Positions 37,833 to 47,655 of a stretch of 64,000 nucleotides of DNA are shown piece by piece. Source of the stretch: Albibacillus kandeliae (lineage in GTDB: Bacteria; Pseudomonadota; Alphaproteobacteria; Rhodobacterales; Rhodobacteraceae); contig NZ_QEHM01000001.1 in the NCBI RefSeq assembly GCF_003116585.1, positions 868,001 to 932,000 of the forward strand, written 5' to 3'. Position 1 is the first letter of the stretch, and every line of letters begins with the position of its first letter. The notes beneath the pieces were generated by a model, which ran no database searches, was not told the DNA's origin, and saw only the letters and a program-made list of their open reading frames with translations. Both the position numbers and the translations under genes were made by a program.

Positions 37833-39137
37833 CTACTTCTCCGGGATCAGGCCCCTCGGACTGAACCGCAGCACCAGCAGCAGCACGAGCCCCATGGTGA
37901 ACAGCCGCATGTGTGCCGCGCTGCCCAGCAGGTGATCCTTCAGCCAGCTCCCGTCGGCCATACCTGCGGTCACCACGTCCATCAGCCAGCGGCCCACGGG
38001 CTCGACCTCGACCCAGAGGAACCAGACGAGGAAGCCGCCCAGTACCGCGCCGAAGTTGTTGCCCGAGCCGCCGACGATGACCATCACCCAGATGAGGAAG
38101 GTAAAGCGCAGGGGCTGGTAGGTGCCCGGCGTCAGCTGTCCGTCCAGCGTGGTCAGCATGGCACCGGCCAGACCGCAGATGGCCGAGCCGATCACAAAGA
38201 TCTGCAGGTGACGGCGGGTCACGTCCTTGCCCATCGCCTCGGCTGCGGTCTCGTTGTCGCGGATCGCGCGCATCATCCGGCCCCAGGGGCTGTTCAAGGC
38301 CATCTGTGCGCCCCAGAGGATGATCACCAGCACGATGGTGAACAGGAGCGCATAGGCGACCTTGACGTAGAGCGTGGAGGCATCGACCGGGCTCAGGCCC
38401 CAGCTCGCCGCACGTTCGACAAAGGCCGGATCGTTCTGCAGGTCGATTTCGTAGGCCGTCGGACGCGGGATACCGACGACGTTCTTCACGCCCCGGCTCA
38501 GCCAGTCTTCGTTCTTGAGCACCGCGATGATGATCTCGGCGATGCCCAGCGTGGCAATGGCGAGGTAGTCGGAGCGCAGACCAAGGGCCGTCTTGCCGAT
38601 CAGCCATGCGGCTCCGGCAGCCAGCAGCCCGCCGACCGGCCAGGCCACCAGCACCGGCAGGTTGAGCCCGCCAAGGTAGCCGTAGAGCGCCGGGTTCACG
38701 GCCTCGACCGCATCGACCGACGGGTCGAGGACGGCTCGGTAGACGAAGAAGCCGACGATCAGGATCGCCAGGATCCCGAGCGCCCGGACACGGCCCTTGG
38801 GCAGACGCTTCATCGCGAACGCCGCGCCCGCGATGGTGGCCGCGCCCAGCAGCAGCGCGGCGATGATCCCGAGCCCTCCGGCCGCCCAGGCGTCGGGCAC
38901 CGGCGGCATGGACACCAGCACCGAGGCCAGCCCGCCCAGCGCGACGAAGCCCATGATCCCGACGTTGAACAGCCCGGCGTAGCCCCACTGCATGTTCACA
39001 CCGATCGACATGATGGCCGAGATCAGCCCCATGTTCAGGATCAGCAGCGCGGTGTTCCAGCTCTGGGTGACCCCGGCGATGCAGATCAGCACCGCCACGA
39101 TGCCGAAGAGAAGGATGTTCTTGAGCGTGTCGGTCAT
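37833..39137 (-). CDS. livM: LivM-type permease of a branched-chain amino acid ABC transporter
   Basis: A 434-residue polytopic permease. The hydrophobic pattern of LivM is present, with the signatures MQWGYAGLFNVG, GLRSDYLAIATLGIAEII, SPWGRMMRAIRDNE (the EAA-like loop contacting the ATPase) and VMVIVGGSGNNFG. It is somewhat longer than many LivM proteins because of extra helices between about 100 and 165. The ATG overlaps the livH stop by four bases. Confidence 0.93.
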   Translation of the reverse strand: MTDTLKNILLFGIVAVLICIAGVTQSWNTALLILNMGLISAIMSIGVNMQWGYAGLFNVGIMGFVALGGLASVLVSMPPVPDAWAAGGLGIIAALLLGAATIAGAAFAMKRLPKGRVRALGILAILIVGFFVYRAVLDPSVDAVEAVNPALYGYLGGLNLPVLVAWPVGGLLAAGAAWLIGKTALGLRSDYLAIATLGIAEIIIAVLKNEDWLSRGVKNVVGIPRPTAYEIDLQNDPAFVERAASWGLSPVDASTLYVKVAYALLFTIVLVIILWGAQMALNSPWGRMMRAIRDNETAAEAMGKDVTRRHLQIFVIGSAICGLAGAMLTTLDGQLTPGTYQPLRFTFLIWVMVIVGGSGNNFGAVLGGFLVWFLWVEVEPVGRWLMDVVTAGMADGSWLKDHLLGSAAHMRLFTMGLVLLLVLRFSPRGLIPEK

Positions 39138-40144
39138 ACCGATTTCCCCCGGAACAGGCCGGTCGGCCGGAACAGCAGCACGATCAGCAGAATGACGAAG
39201 GACACCGCGAACTTGTAATCGGTGCTGAGGAGTTGGACGAGCCCCGAGGGCTCCAGCGCATCGGGCAGCAGGTAGCCCAGAACTTTCTTCCAGGCGTAGG
39301 TGATCGTCACCTCGGAAAAGGCGATCACGAAGCCCCCGGCAATGGCGCCAAGAGGGCTGCCAAGCCCACCGACGATGGCGGAGGCAAAGATCGGAAGCAG
39401 CAGCTGGAAGTAGGTGAAGGGCTTGAAGCTCTTGTCGAGCCCGTAGAGCACGCCTGCCACGGTGGTCAGCGCGGCGACGATGAGCCACGTATACATCACC
39501 ACGCGCTCGGGGTTGATCCCCGACAGAAGGGCGAGATCCTCGTTGTCGGAATAGGCGCGCATCGACTTGCCGGTGCGGGTGCGGTTCAGGAACCAGAACA
39601 GCAGCGCCACGGCGATGATGGTGGTGATCACGGTCAGGCCCTGGCTGGTTTTGATCGCCAGACCTTCGTCAAGTCCGCTCCACTCCTTGAAGTCGCGCGC
39701 GGAGACGATGAACCGCGCGCCGTCGGCGAACTGCTGGTCGTCGGGCCCGATGATGAAGCGCACGATGCCGTTCATGATGAACATCACGCCCAGCGAGACG
39801 ATCACAAGGATCACCGGCTTGGCCTTCTGTTCTCGGTAGAAGCGATAGACCACGCGGTCGGTCCCGATCAGCAGCAGGGCCGTAACCGCGATGCCGAAGG
39901 GCAGGGCGAGCAGGGCCGTCGGAAGCGGCCCGAGGGTGAGCCCCATGCCCTGGAACCACCAGGTGAAGAGGATGGTGACCATGGCGCCGAAGGCCATGGT
40001 GTCGCCGTGGGCGAAGTTCGAGAAGCGCAGGATACCGTAGATCAGCGTCACCCCCAGCGCGCCGAGCGCAAGCTGGCTGCCGTAGGACACGGCGGGGACG
40101 ATGACGAAGTTGGTCAGCGCGACGATTGCATTCAGGAGATCCAT
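39134..40144 (-). CDS. livH: LivH-type permease of a branched-chain amino acid ABC transporter
   Basis: A 336-residue permease that pairs with LivM. Signatures: LGALGVTLIYGILRFSNFAHGD near the N-terminus, TRTGKSMRAYSDNEDLALLSGI (ATPase-contact loop) and ASAIVGGLGSPLGAIAGG. The start at 40144 overlaps the stop of the small periplasmic gene upstream. An insert of about 60 residues in the middle contains a soluble, extracytoplasmic-looking loop. Confidence 0.93.
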   Translation of the reverse strand: MDLLNAIVALTNFVIVPAVSYGSQLALGALGVTLIYGILRFSNFAHGDTMAFGAMVTILFTWWFQGMGLTLGPLPTALLALPFGIAVTALLLIGTDRVVYRFYREQKAKPVILVIVSLGVMFIMNGIVRFIIGPDDQQFADGARFIVSARDFKEWSGLDEGLAIKTSQGLTVITTIIAVALLFWFLNRTRTGKSMRAYSDNEDLALLSGINPERVVMYTWLIVAALTTVAGVLYGLDKSFKPFTYFQLLLPIFASAIVGGLGSPLGAIAGGFVIAFSEVTITYAWKKVLGYLLPDALEPSGLVQLLSTDYKFAVSFVILLIVLLFRPTGLFRGKSV

Positions 40145-40548
40145 CAGTAGGCGACCTCGCAGTTCATCATGTCTATTTCGGCGGAGGGCGGTGCGCCGGT
40201 TCCGCTCTCGGTCACCTGGCGCACCAGCAGGGCAGTGGCCTCGCCGGTCAGTGTCAGGATCGCGCGTGTTCCGCTGCCGGTGCTCCACAGGAACGGCCCG
40301 GTTCGGGAGAGGCCCTGAGCCGGTACGGGTTCGGAGGCGTCGGTGGCAATCCGGTAGCTGCCCGCGCCCTCGCCGTCGATGGCTTCCGGCGCGATGTCAT
40401 AGCGTGCCGGTCCGTCACCGGGTTGGCAAACGCTTGCCTCGGAACAAGCGGTGGTCAAGGTGCAGTCGAGCCGCAGGTGGGCGCCTTCCGCAGCGGCGGA
40501 TGAGGCGAGGGCGGCCAGGGCGGCCGAGGTATAGGTCGTCATCCTCAT
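40144..40548 (-). CDS. Small periplasmic protein encoded between livF and livH
   Basis: An unrecognised 134-residue protein with a signal peptide (MRMTTYTSAALAALASSAAA) and a mature beta-rich domain with four cysteines, which may form two disulfides. It overlaps livF (ATGA) and livH (TGATG), so it is part of the transporter operon. Start at 40548 or 40542. It might be an accessory protein of the transporter, but nothing in the sequence proves that. Confidence 0.7.
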   Translation of the reverse strand: MRMTTYTSAALAALASSAAAEGAHLRLDCTLTTACSEASVCQPGDGPARYDIAPEAIDGEGAGSYRIATDASEPVPAQGLSRTGPFLWSTGSGTRAILTLTGEATALLVRQVTESGTGAPPSAEIDMMNCEVAY

Positions 40549-41372
40549 CCCCCCAGGAAACTCTTGCGCACTTCCGGGTCCTCCAGAAGTTCCTTGCCGG
40601 TCCCGGTGAAGGCATTGCGCCCCTGCACCAGCACGTAGCCCTTGTCGGCGATCTCGAGCGCCTGGCGGGCGTTCTGTTCCACCATCAGGATCGGGATGCC
40701 GGTGCGTGCCACTTCGATGATCCGGTCAAAGAGCTCGTCCATCACGATGGGGCTGACCCCGGCTGTCGGTTCGTCCAGCATCAGCACCTTGGGCCGCGTC
40801 ATCAGCGCGCGCCCCACGGCAACCTGCTGGCGCTGGCCGCCCGAGAGTTCCCCCGCGGCCTGGTTCCGCTTTTCCTTCAGGATCGGGAACAGGTCATAGA
40901 CCTGCGCCATGGTGCCCCGGAAATCGTCGCGCCGGATGAAGGCGCCCATCTCGAGGTTCTCTTCCACCGTCAGCGAGGTGAAGATGTTGTTGGTCTGGGG
41001 TACGAACCCCATGCCCTTGATCACCCGGTCCTGCGGCGAAAGCGCGGTGATGTCCTCGCCATCGAGCAGGACGTGGCCCGAGCGCACGTCAAGCATTCCG
41101 AACACCGCCTTCATGGCGGTGGACTTGCCCGCGCCGTTCGGCCCCACGATCACCGCGATCTCGCCGGGGTTCACCGCGATGGTGCACTCATGCAGGATAT
41201 CCGGCCCGGTGCCGTAGCCGCCGGTCATGGTGTCGCCGATCAGAAAGGCCTCGCCCTTGGCCGCAGGCGTCGCCTTGCCGCCCTTGCGATAGGGAATCTC
41301 GCCCACTCCGTGGCGCTTGGTGATCGAGGCGTCCTTGTTGCCCCGGTCGTCCTGATAGGGATTGCCGCTCAT
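40545..41372 (-). CDS. livF: LivF-type ATPase of the ABC transporter
   Basis: A 275-residue ABC ATPase. Walker A GPNGAGKST, signature LSGGQRQQVA, Walker B VLMLDEPTAG and the LivF-specific FVPQTNNIFTSLTVEENLEMG are clear. The first 40 residues are an unusual polar extension (GNPYQDDRGNKDAS...) relative to standard LivF (about 235 aa); the start at 41372 (MSGNPYQ) is the only ATG before it. Confidence 0.93.
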   Translation of the reverse strand: MSGNPYQDDRGNKDASITKRHGVGEIPYRKGGKATPAAKGEAFLIGDTMTGGYGTGPDILHECTIAVNPGEIAVIVGPNGAGKSTAMKAVFGMLDVRSGHVLLDGEDITALSPQDRVIKGMGFVPQTNNIFTSLTVEENLEMGAFIRRDDFRGTMAQVYDLFPILKEKRNQAAGELSGGQRQQVAVGRALMTRPKVLMLDEPTAGVSPIVMDELFDRIIEVARTGIPILMVEQNARQALEIADKGYVLVQGRNAFTGTGKELLEDPEVRKSFLGG

Positions 41373-41501
41373 CCGCGCCCCCTCATCTCTTTTCCAAAAA
41401 TACTCAAAATCCTGTCCTCTCCGCCAGGGCGGTTGCAGGGGCAGTGGCGCTTCGTTCGCGGCCCGTCGGCGCAGGGTCATTCCGCTGCGCCGGGTGCCCC
41501 G

Positions 41502-42284
41502 TCATGCGCCCACCTTGTCCTTGTTCTTCAGTCCGGTGCCCAGGTAGGCCTCGATGACGTGCTCGTTGGCCTTGATCTCTGCCAGCGTTCCCTCGGCCAG
41601 CACCTTGCCCTCGGCCATGCAGATCACCGGGTCGCAGAGGCGTTCGATGAAATCCATGTCGTGTTCGATGACGACGAAGGTATATCCGCGCTCCTTGTTG
41701 AGTCGCAGGATAGCATCCCCGATGGTGTTCAGCAGCGTCCGGTTCACCCCGGCGCCCACTTCGTCGAGAAACACGATCTTGGCATCCACCATCATGGTGC
41801 GCCCGAGCTCCAGCAACTTCTTCTGCCCGCCCGATACCTGTCCCGCCTTGTGGTCGGCAAGATGTTCGATGGTCAGGAACTCCAGAACCTCGTCGGCCTT
41901 GGCGCGCAGGGCGCGTTCCTCGTCGGCGATCCGCTTGCGCCCGAACCAGGTGTTCCACAGCGTCTCGCCGGACTGGCCGCCCGGAACCATCATCAGGTTC
42001 TCGCGGCAGGTCATCGAGGCGAATTCGTGGGCGATCTGGAAGGTTCGCAGCAGCCCCTTGTGAAACAGGTCGTGTGGCGGCAGGCCGGTGATGTCCTCGC
42101 CCGCCATAGTGACCTTTCCCGAGGTCGGCTGCAGAACTCCGGCGATCACGTTGAACAGCGTGGTCTTCCCCGCGCCGTTGGGACCGATCAAACCGGTGAT
42201 CGACCCCTCGTGGATGGTGAGAGTGGCCCCATCGACGGCATGGAAGCCGCCGAAATGCTTGTGCACGTCTTCTACGACGATCAT
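41502..42284 (-). CDS. livG: LivG-type ATPase of the ABC transporter
   Basis: A 260-residue ABC ATPase that pairs with LivF. Walker A GPNGAGKTT, the FQIAHEFASMTCRENLMM Q-loop region, signature VSGGQKKLLELG, Walker B IVFLDEVGAG and the LivG hallmark EHDMDFIERLCDPVICMAEG are present. 129 bases separate it from livF, and 112 bases separate it from the binding-protein gene. Confidence 0.94.
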   Translation of the reverse strand: MIVVEDVHKHFGGFHAVDGATLTIHEGSITGLIGPNGAGKTTLFNVIAGVLQPTSGKVTMAGEDITGLPPHDLFHKGLLRTFQIAHEFASMTCRENLMMVPGGQSGETLWNTWFGRKRIADEERALRAKADEVLEFLTIEHLADHKAGQVSGGQKKLLELGRTMMVDAKIVFLDEVGAGVNRTLLNTIGDAILRLNKERGYTFVVIEHDMDFIERLCDPVICMAEGKVLAEGTLAEIKANEHVIEAYLGTGLKNKDKVGA

Positions 42285-42396
42285 GGCATCCCCGTATACC
42301 GCTTGCCGGTTGCTCCGGCTGCGGCTGATTATGATTGTTGAGACGGCCCGGGGCGGCGATTGCGCCGCGCCCGGACCCCCTGGTGTCGTTCGCGGA

Positions 42397-43575
42397 TCAG
42401 CGGAAGTTCACGGTCTCGTTCTTGCCGTCCTTGACCTCGATCTCGCGGTAGCTGCCGGCGCTTTCGCCCGGTCCGATCAGTTCCACGGCAGAGGCACCGA
42501 CGTAGTCGATGTCGCCACCCTCGGCGATGATCTTCAGGCCCTTGGCCAGTTCACCCGGATAGATCTTCTCGCCCGGCGCGTTGGCCACTTCGAGGATCTT
42601 GGGGCCATAGGCCGCCGGATCGGTCGACTTGGCAGCCTGCATGGCGAACATGAACAGGGCTGCAGCGTCGTAGCTTTCCGGGGTATAGGGCGAGGTCGCG
42701 TCGAATGCGGAACCGGCCATCTCGGTCAGCTTCTCGATGCCTTCACCGCCGGAACCGGCGATCTGGCCGAAGGAGCCGTTCAGGTCGGGGCCGACGTTCT
42801 CGGGCAGGCTGTCGCCGATCATGCCACCGGGCAGGCCGAAGGTGTCGAAGGCACCGGTGTCGAGCGCGGACTTGATGATGCCGAGACCGCCCTGGTCGAG
42901 ATAGCCCGCAACGACGAGGATGTCGCCGCCTGCAGCCGCCAGTGCACCGACTTCGGCCGAGTAATCGGCCTTGCCGTCTTCGTGGGCCGCCATGATGGTG
43001 ACTTCACCGCCTGCGGCTTCGAACGAGGTCTTGATCGCGTCGGCGAGACCCTTGCCGTAGTCGTTGTTGGTGTAGGTCAGAGCGATCGACTTGATGCCCT
43101 TGTCCATCAGGATCTCGGCCATCACCTGGCCTTCGCGCGCATCCGACGGAGCGGTGCGGAAGAACAGGTCGTTGTCTTCGACGGTCGAGAGACCCGGCGA
43201 GGTGGCGGAGGGCGAGATCATGACCATGCCGTTCGGGATGGCCACGTTCTGCAGGATTGCACCGGTCACACCCGAGCAGTCGCCGCCGATGATCCCGGCC
43301 ACGCCGTCAGCGATCAGACGTTCGGCGTTGGAGGTGGAAAGACCGTTGTCGATACAGCCGGTATCGGCGCGAACGCCGGTGACGGAGGAGCCGTCCATGA
43401 ACGCGCCGCTGTCGGTGACTTCCTTCATCGCCAGTTCGGCGCCGCTGGCCATCGCCTCGGTCAGAGATTCGATGGGTCCGGTAAAGCCGATCAGAATGCC
43501 CAGTTTGACATCTTCGGCATAGGCCGCGGACGTGGTAAGAGCCATTGCGGCCGTAGCCATCAGCAGCTTTTTCAT
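42397..43575 (-). CDS. Branched-chain amino acid type periplasmic binding protein
   Basis: A 392-residue substrate-binding protein (Peripla_BP_6, LivJ/LivK-like) with a signal peptide (MKKLLMATAAMALTTSAAYA). The mature N-terminus VKLGILIGFTGPIESLT, the GGDCSGVTGAILQNVAIPNG segment and FRTAPSDAREGQVMAEIL follow the family. The start at 43575 has a GGGAG ribosome-binding site. It is the first gene of the transporter operon. Ligand may be a branched-chain amino acid, an amide or another polar compound. Confidence 0.92.
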   Translation of the reverse strand: MKKLLMATAAMALTTSAAYAEDVKLGILIGFTGPIESLTEAMASGAELAMKEVTDSGAFMDGSSVTGVRADTGCIDNGLSTSNAERLIADGVAGIIGGDCSGVTGAILQNVAIPNGMVMISPSATSPGLSTVEDNDLFFRTAPSDAREGQVMAEILMDKGIKSIALTYTNNDYGKGLADAIKTSFEAAGGEVTIMAAHEDGKADYSAEVGALAAAGGDILVVAGYLDQGGLGIIKSALDTGAFDTFGLPGGMIGDSLPENVGPDLNGSFGQIAGSGGEGIEKLTEMAGSAFDATSPYTPESYDAAALFMFAMQAAKSTDPAAYGPKILEVANAPGEKIYPGELAKGLKIIAEGGDIDYVGASAVELIGPGESAGSYREIEVKDGKNETVNFR

Positions 43576-44288
43576 TGATTTACTCCCTGATTGGAACATG
43601 TTTGTTCGCGTCGAGCCTAGGCGTGGAAAAATAAAAAGAAAAGTCCCTTAGCGCGCGGTTTCGCGGCTTACGCCACTGGTTGCCCGCACGTTATGCAGGC
43701 GTGCGTGGGAGGCGAGACAACAGGCCGCCTCGTTTGACGAGTGGAGCGAAACGGGCTGCTGCAAAACAGGTTAATCATTCACTTCCGGAGCGCTGTGTGA
43801 CGTGAATTGGCCGACCGGACGAAGGAAACTCGACTACCGTCCCTAACGTCCTATCTACTTAATATACAATATCTTGCGGTCTATTTCTGATGTTTTGGTG
43901 GATGTTCCAAACCCGTTAATGGTCAACCGACCCGCACAGTTGGTTGCCGCTGAATGGTTGACCGCTCCGCAATACTCCCGCCATTCCGGACCGCGGCTAA
44001 CGTCAATCAGGTGTTGAAAATTTCATCGCGGGCGGGCGCCAAAATAGGGTGATCACCTGAGAGACACGCCGCACCGTGGCTGTTAGCAAGACGGGCGTGA
44101 GTGATTGCAGCAAAAAGTTCTAGTTACACCAAGTTATTACCCGTTCCAGTCGGGGTCGGCCCAAGCTCATGCAGCGGGGTCGAAGACGGAAACACCGCAT
44201 CGGTTCAGACTGGATCGATGAGGGCTTCCCATCCCGGCGGCCGTCGGGGCGAGGTATGGCCCCTTGCCCGGGTGGACGGGACAATCGA
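43576..44288. other. Gene-free region upstream of the transporter operon
   Basis: About 710 bases without a supportable protein gene. The middle (43850-43930) is AT-rich and should hold the transporter operon promoter on the minus strand. The part from 44060 to 44288 is GC-rich, with several self-complementary stretches, and leads into a plus-strand terminator, so an unannotated plus-strand RNA may lie here. Confidence 0.4.
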
Positions 44289-44327
44289 AGGAGACGGTGA
44301 CCGGTTCATCGTCTCCTGTTTTCTTTC
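44289..44327 (+). terminator. Plus-strand terminator without an assigned gene
   Basis: Eight-base stem AGGAGACG/CGTCTCCT with a 13-base loop, followed by GTTTTCTTT on the plus strand. The stem is not followed by a U-run on the minus strand, so it does not fit the convergent GlxA-type gene. No plus-strand protein gene lies upstream. Confidence 0.6.
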
Positions 44328-44353
44328 CACAGATCGGCGAAACCGGTCGAAGG

Positions 44354-45358
44354 TCAGATCGACAGACGCGTCGCGTGGCTGCCGCGCTCGCGGTAGGGCG
44401 TGGTGTCGTAATGGGCGCGGTAGCACTTGGAGAAGTGGCTGGGCGAGGCAAAGCCGCAGGCCAGCGCCACGTTGATCACGCTCATGTCGGTCTGCATCAG
44501 CAGGTTCCGCGCTTTCTGCAGGCGTAGCTCCATGTAGTAGCGCTTGGGCGACCGGTTCAGGTAGCGCCGGAACAGCCGTTCCAGCTGCCGCGTCGACATC
44601 CCAACGTCCTTGGCCAGGATCGAGGGGCTGATGGGCTCCTCGATGTGGTTTTCCATCATCTGGATGACCTGGCTCAGCTTGGGGTGCCGCACTCCGATGC
44701 GGGTCGGGACCGAGAGGCGCTGCGTGTCCTGGTCGGTCCGGATCGAGGAATAGATCAGCTGATCCGCCACCGCGTTGGCGAGATCCTCGCCATGCTCGTC
44801 TGCGATCAGCTTGAGCATCAAGTCGATGGAGGAGGTGCCGCCCGCCGTCGTCATGCGGTTACCGTCGACGACAAAGACCGACTTGGTCAGGTTCACCTCG
44901 GTAAACTCCTCGGCAAAGCTGTCGGAGTTCTCCCAGTGGATCGTGGCCCGCTTGGAATCCAGCAACCCGGCCTTGGCAAGAGAGTAGGCCGCCGTGCAGA
45001 GGCCACCGACCTTCAGACCCTTGCGGGCCTCGCGGCGGAGCCACGCCAGCAGCTTCTTGGTGCTCGACGCCTGGATCTCGATGCCGCCGCAGACCATGAT
45101 GGTATCGTCGCGCGACAGCTCGTCGAAACCGCCATCAACCTGGAACACGGTGCCGGCCGAACATGCCACCGGAGCACCGGATTCGCTGACCAGCCGCCAG
45201 GCGTAGAGCGTCTTGTCGGACATGCGGTTAGCGATGCGAAGGCTCTCCAATGCCGAGGCAAAGCTCAGCATGGTGAAATTGTCGAGCAGGACAAAGACGA
45301 ACTGACGGGGTTTTGTGGCTCCCGAGGCCACTCTGACAACTTGGCGTTGCTCTTGCAT
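44354..45358 (-). CDS. GlxA-family transcriptional regulator (DJ-1/PfpI-like plus AraC HTH)
   Basis: A 334-residue regulator. The N-terminal 200 residues form a DJ-1/PfpI-like amidotransferase-type domain with VGGLCTAAYSLAKAGLLD near the nucleophile elbow. The C-terminal 100 residues form the AraC DNA-binding domain (ILAKDVGMSTRQLERLFRRY and VALACGFASPSHFSKCYRAHY). Relatives control glycine betaine, carnitine or arginine catabolism. No such catabolic genes are adjacent, so the target is unknown. Divergent from the DAHP synthase gene. Confidence 0.92.
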   Translation of the reverse strand: MQEQRQVVRVASGATKPRQFVFVLLDNFTMLSFASALESLRIANRMSDKTLYAWRLVSESGAPVACSAGTVFQVDGGFDELSRDDTIMVCGGIEIQASSTKKLLAWLRREARKGLKVGGLCTAAYSLAKAGLLDSKRATIHWENSDSFAEEFTEVNLTKSVFVVDGNRMTTAGGTSSIDLMLKLIADEHGEDLANAVADQLIYSSIRTDQDTQRLSVPTRIGVRHPKLSQVIQMMENHIEEPISPSILAKDVGMSTRQLERLFRRYLNRSPKRYYMELRLQKARNLLMQTDMSVINVALACGFASPSHFSKCYRAHYDTTPYRERGSHATRLSI

Positions 45359-45519
45359 GGGTAGCGTCCTTGATGCCTTGCAGAGCGGTCCGTGGACCCT
45401 CGATGATCCACTTGGTCAGAGGTCAGGCGCGACGTCAAGGGTCGCAATTCGGTTGTGGTATGTCCTCCCGCTGTTTTGTATAAGGACGGCCCATAGTGTT
45501 GAAACCGGAGGACAGGGCC

Positions 45520-46890
45520 ATGGGCGACTGGCGTAAAACAGACTGGCGCGCGAAACCGCGGGTACAGATGCCCGATTATACCGACACGGCTGCATTGACG
45601 GCCGTGGAGGCACAGCTCGCAAAGTATCCTCCGCTGGTTTTTGCAGGCGAGTCCCGCAGGCTGAAGAAGCACCTCGGTGCCGCCGGGCGTGGCGAAGCCT
45701 TTCTGTTGCAGGGCGGCGACTGCGCCGAGAGCTTCGAGCAGTTCAGTGCCGACGGCATCCGCGATACCTTCAAGGTCATGCTGCAGATGGCCATGGTGCT
45801 GACCTATGGCGCCAAGGTTCCCGTAATCAAGGTGGGCCGCATGGCCGGGCAATTCGCCAAGCCGCGCTCGGCCCCGACCGAGACGGTGAATGGCGTCGAG
45901 CTGCCCAGCTACCGCGGCGATATCATCAACGAGCTGGCCTTCACGCCCGAGGCGCGGATTCCCGATCCGGCCAAGATGCTGCAAGCCTACACCCAGGCGG
46001 CAGCGACGCTGAACCTGATCCGGGCTTTTTCGACCGGGGGTTACGCGGACGTGCACCAGGTTCACGCCTGGACGCTGGGCTTTACCGAGGGGCGCAAGGC
46101 CGAACGCTATCGCGAACTGGCAAACCGGATCACCGACACGCTCGACTTCATGTCGGCCGCTGGCGTGAACCGCGATACCGCGCATACGCTGCAGTCGGTC
46201 GAGTTCTACACAAGCCACGAGGCCCTGCTGCTGGAATACGAAGAGGCGCTGACGCGTCTTGATTCCACCTCGGGCAACTGGCTCGCGGGCTCGGGCCACC
46301 TGATCTGGATCGGCGACCGGACCCGGCAGCCGGACGGTGCGCACGTGGAGTTCTGCCGCGGCGTGCTCAATCCGATCGGGCTCAAGTGCGGGCCCAGCAT
46401 GACGCCAGACGACCTGAAGGTGCTGATGGCGCGGCTGAACCCGAACAACGAGGCGGGCCGCCTGACGCTGATCACGCGCTTTGGCGCCGGCAAGGTGGGC
46501 GAACACCTGCCGCGTCTGGTGCGTGCGGTGCAGGAAGAGGGCGCCAACGTGGTCTGGGTCTGCGATCCGATGCACGGCAACACCATCAAGTCCTCGACCG
46601 GCTACAAGACGCGGCCCTTCGAGTCGGTGCTGCGCGAGGTGCGCGAGTTCTTCGGGGTTCACGCCTCGGAAGGGACAGTTCCCGGCGGCGTGCATTTCGA
46701 GATGACCGGTCAGGATGTCACCGAATGCACCGGTGGGGTCCATGCCGTCACCGACGAGGACCTGTCGGACCGTTACCACACGGCCTGCGACCCGCGCCTG
46801 AATGCCAGCCAGTCGCTGGAACTGGCATTCCTCGTGGCCGAGGAACTGACCAGCCTGCGCAACGCCCGTCAGGCGCGTGAAGCCGGCTGA
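45520..46890 (+). CDS. Class II 3-deoxy-D-arabino-heptulosonate 7-phosphate synthase
   Basis: A 456-residue class II (plant-type) DAHP synthase, the first enzyme of the shikimate pathway. Signatures: [15 protein letters not shown] with the metal cysteine, [14 protein letters not shown] (PEP-binding Arg and Lys), [28 protein letters not shown]-like segment and the metal-binding [13 protein letters not shown]. The ATG at 45520 has a GGAGG ribosome-binding site; a TTG at 45496 is less likely. Ends at a strong terminator. Confidence 0.95.
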   Translation: MGDWRKTDWRAKPRVQMPDYTDTAALTAVEAQLAKYPPLVFAGESRRLKKHLGAAGRGEAFLLQGGDCAESFEQFSADGIRDTFKVMLQMAMVLTYGAKVPVIKVGRMAGQFAKPRSAPTETVNGVELPSYRGDIINELAFTPEARIPDPAKMLQAYTQAAATLNLIRAFSTGGYADVHQVHAWTLGFTEGRKAERYRELANRITDTLDFMSAAGVNRDTAHTLQSVEFYTSHEALLLEYEEALTRLDSTSGNWLAGSGHLIWIGDRTRQPDGAHVEFCRGVLNPIGLKCGPSMTPDDLKVLMARLNPNNEAGRLTLITRFGAGKVGEHLPRLVRAVQEEGANVVWVCDPMHGNTIKSSTGYKTRPFESVLREVREFFGVHASEGTVPGGVHFEMTGQDVTECTGGVHAVTDEDLSDRYHTACDPRLNASQSLELAFLVAEELTSLRNARQAREAG

Positions 46891-46913
46891 GCGGAACGTA
46901 TCATGGAACAGCG

Positions 46914-46939
46914 AAAGGGCCGGCAATCGCCGGCCCTTT
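46914..46939. terminator. Terminator after the DAHP synthase gene
   Basis: Perfect 11-base stem AAAGGGCCGGC/GCCGGCCCTTT with an AATC loop and further T; bidirectional, also serving the convergent PAS-protein gene. Confidence 0.88.
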
Positions 46940-46968
46940 TTCGTGGTGTGATGATCGGACCAAAGCGG

Positions 46969-47655
46969 TCAATTGTCGGTCTTGATCAGCCGCAAGCGCG
47001 GGCGGCCGGTCGAGGCCGGTTTCGGCCCACGGGGCCGGGGCTCGGCAAAGCCGAGGGTCTGGTCCTGATACGAGGTGTCGGGGAGGGCGTAGCGCAATCC
47101 GCCCACGGGACGGAAGGTCGTCTGGCTTATCTCGAAACGGGCCGGGCCACGGTCCGGGCGGGTGTTCGAAACGAGGACGCCCAGCGTCCGGCTGATTTCG
47201 CCGAGATCGCTCTTCAGCGGCAACATGATCATATGGGCTTCGCTGGCGGGCTGGGCGAAACGGGGTTCGCCGGTCAGGGCAAGCTCCGCGATCGCCGGGG
47301 TGCCAAAGACCTGTTCCAGCGCATCGGCAATGGCGTCGCGGGCGGCAGGAACGAAGAAGGCGGTCAGGGGCATTCCCCTGACCTCCATTCCGGCGGCGCG
47401 GTTCAGGTGCTGTCCGGCTAGTCGGAAACGGGCGATGCCGGGCGCGATGCGTTCTAAGATAAACGCGTACTCAAGGATGTTTTCCAGACCGCGCGGGTCG
47501 ATCTGGGTGCGCCGCGGGATCCCGGCGCCCTCGCGTAGCGCCGACCAATAGGCTTCGGCCTGGCGGATCGGGGATAGGCTCGTCAGGCCGCGGAAACTCT
47601 GCATGTCCACGATATTGTTCTCGCCCTCGCGGTCGGACCTTGTCTCAACTCTCAC
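46969..47655 (-). CDS. PAS-domain protein (PAS_5/DUF-type)
   Basis: A 228-residue protein with a single PAS-like domain at about 30-170 (AEAYWSALREGAGIPRRTQID, then IARFRLAGQHLNRAAGMEVRGMPL and PAARDAIADALEQVF). No kinase, cyclase or DNA-binding domain is attached; the C-terminus is basic and proline-rich. This form is common in Rhodobacteraceae and has no known role. Start GTG at 47655; an internal ATG at 47604 is an alternative. Confidence 0.8.
   Translation of the reverse strand: MRVETRSDREGENNIVDMQSFRGLTSLSPIRQAEAYWSALREGAGIPRRTQIDPRGLENILEYAFILERIAPGIARFRLAGQHLNRAAGMEVRGMPLTAFFVPAARDAIADALEQVFGTPAIAELALTGEPRFAQPASEAHMIMLPLKSDLGEISRTLGVLVSNTRPDRGPARFEISQTTFRPVGGLRYALPDTSYQDQTLGFAEPRPRGPKPASTGRPRLRLIKTDN

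Noticed and set aside
40101-42341. 746-codon plus-strand open frame
   Set aside because: Antisense shadow of the livH-livF-livG genes; no recognisable domain and no ribosome-binding site.
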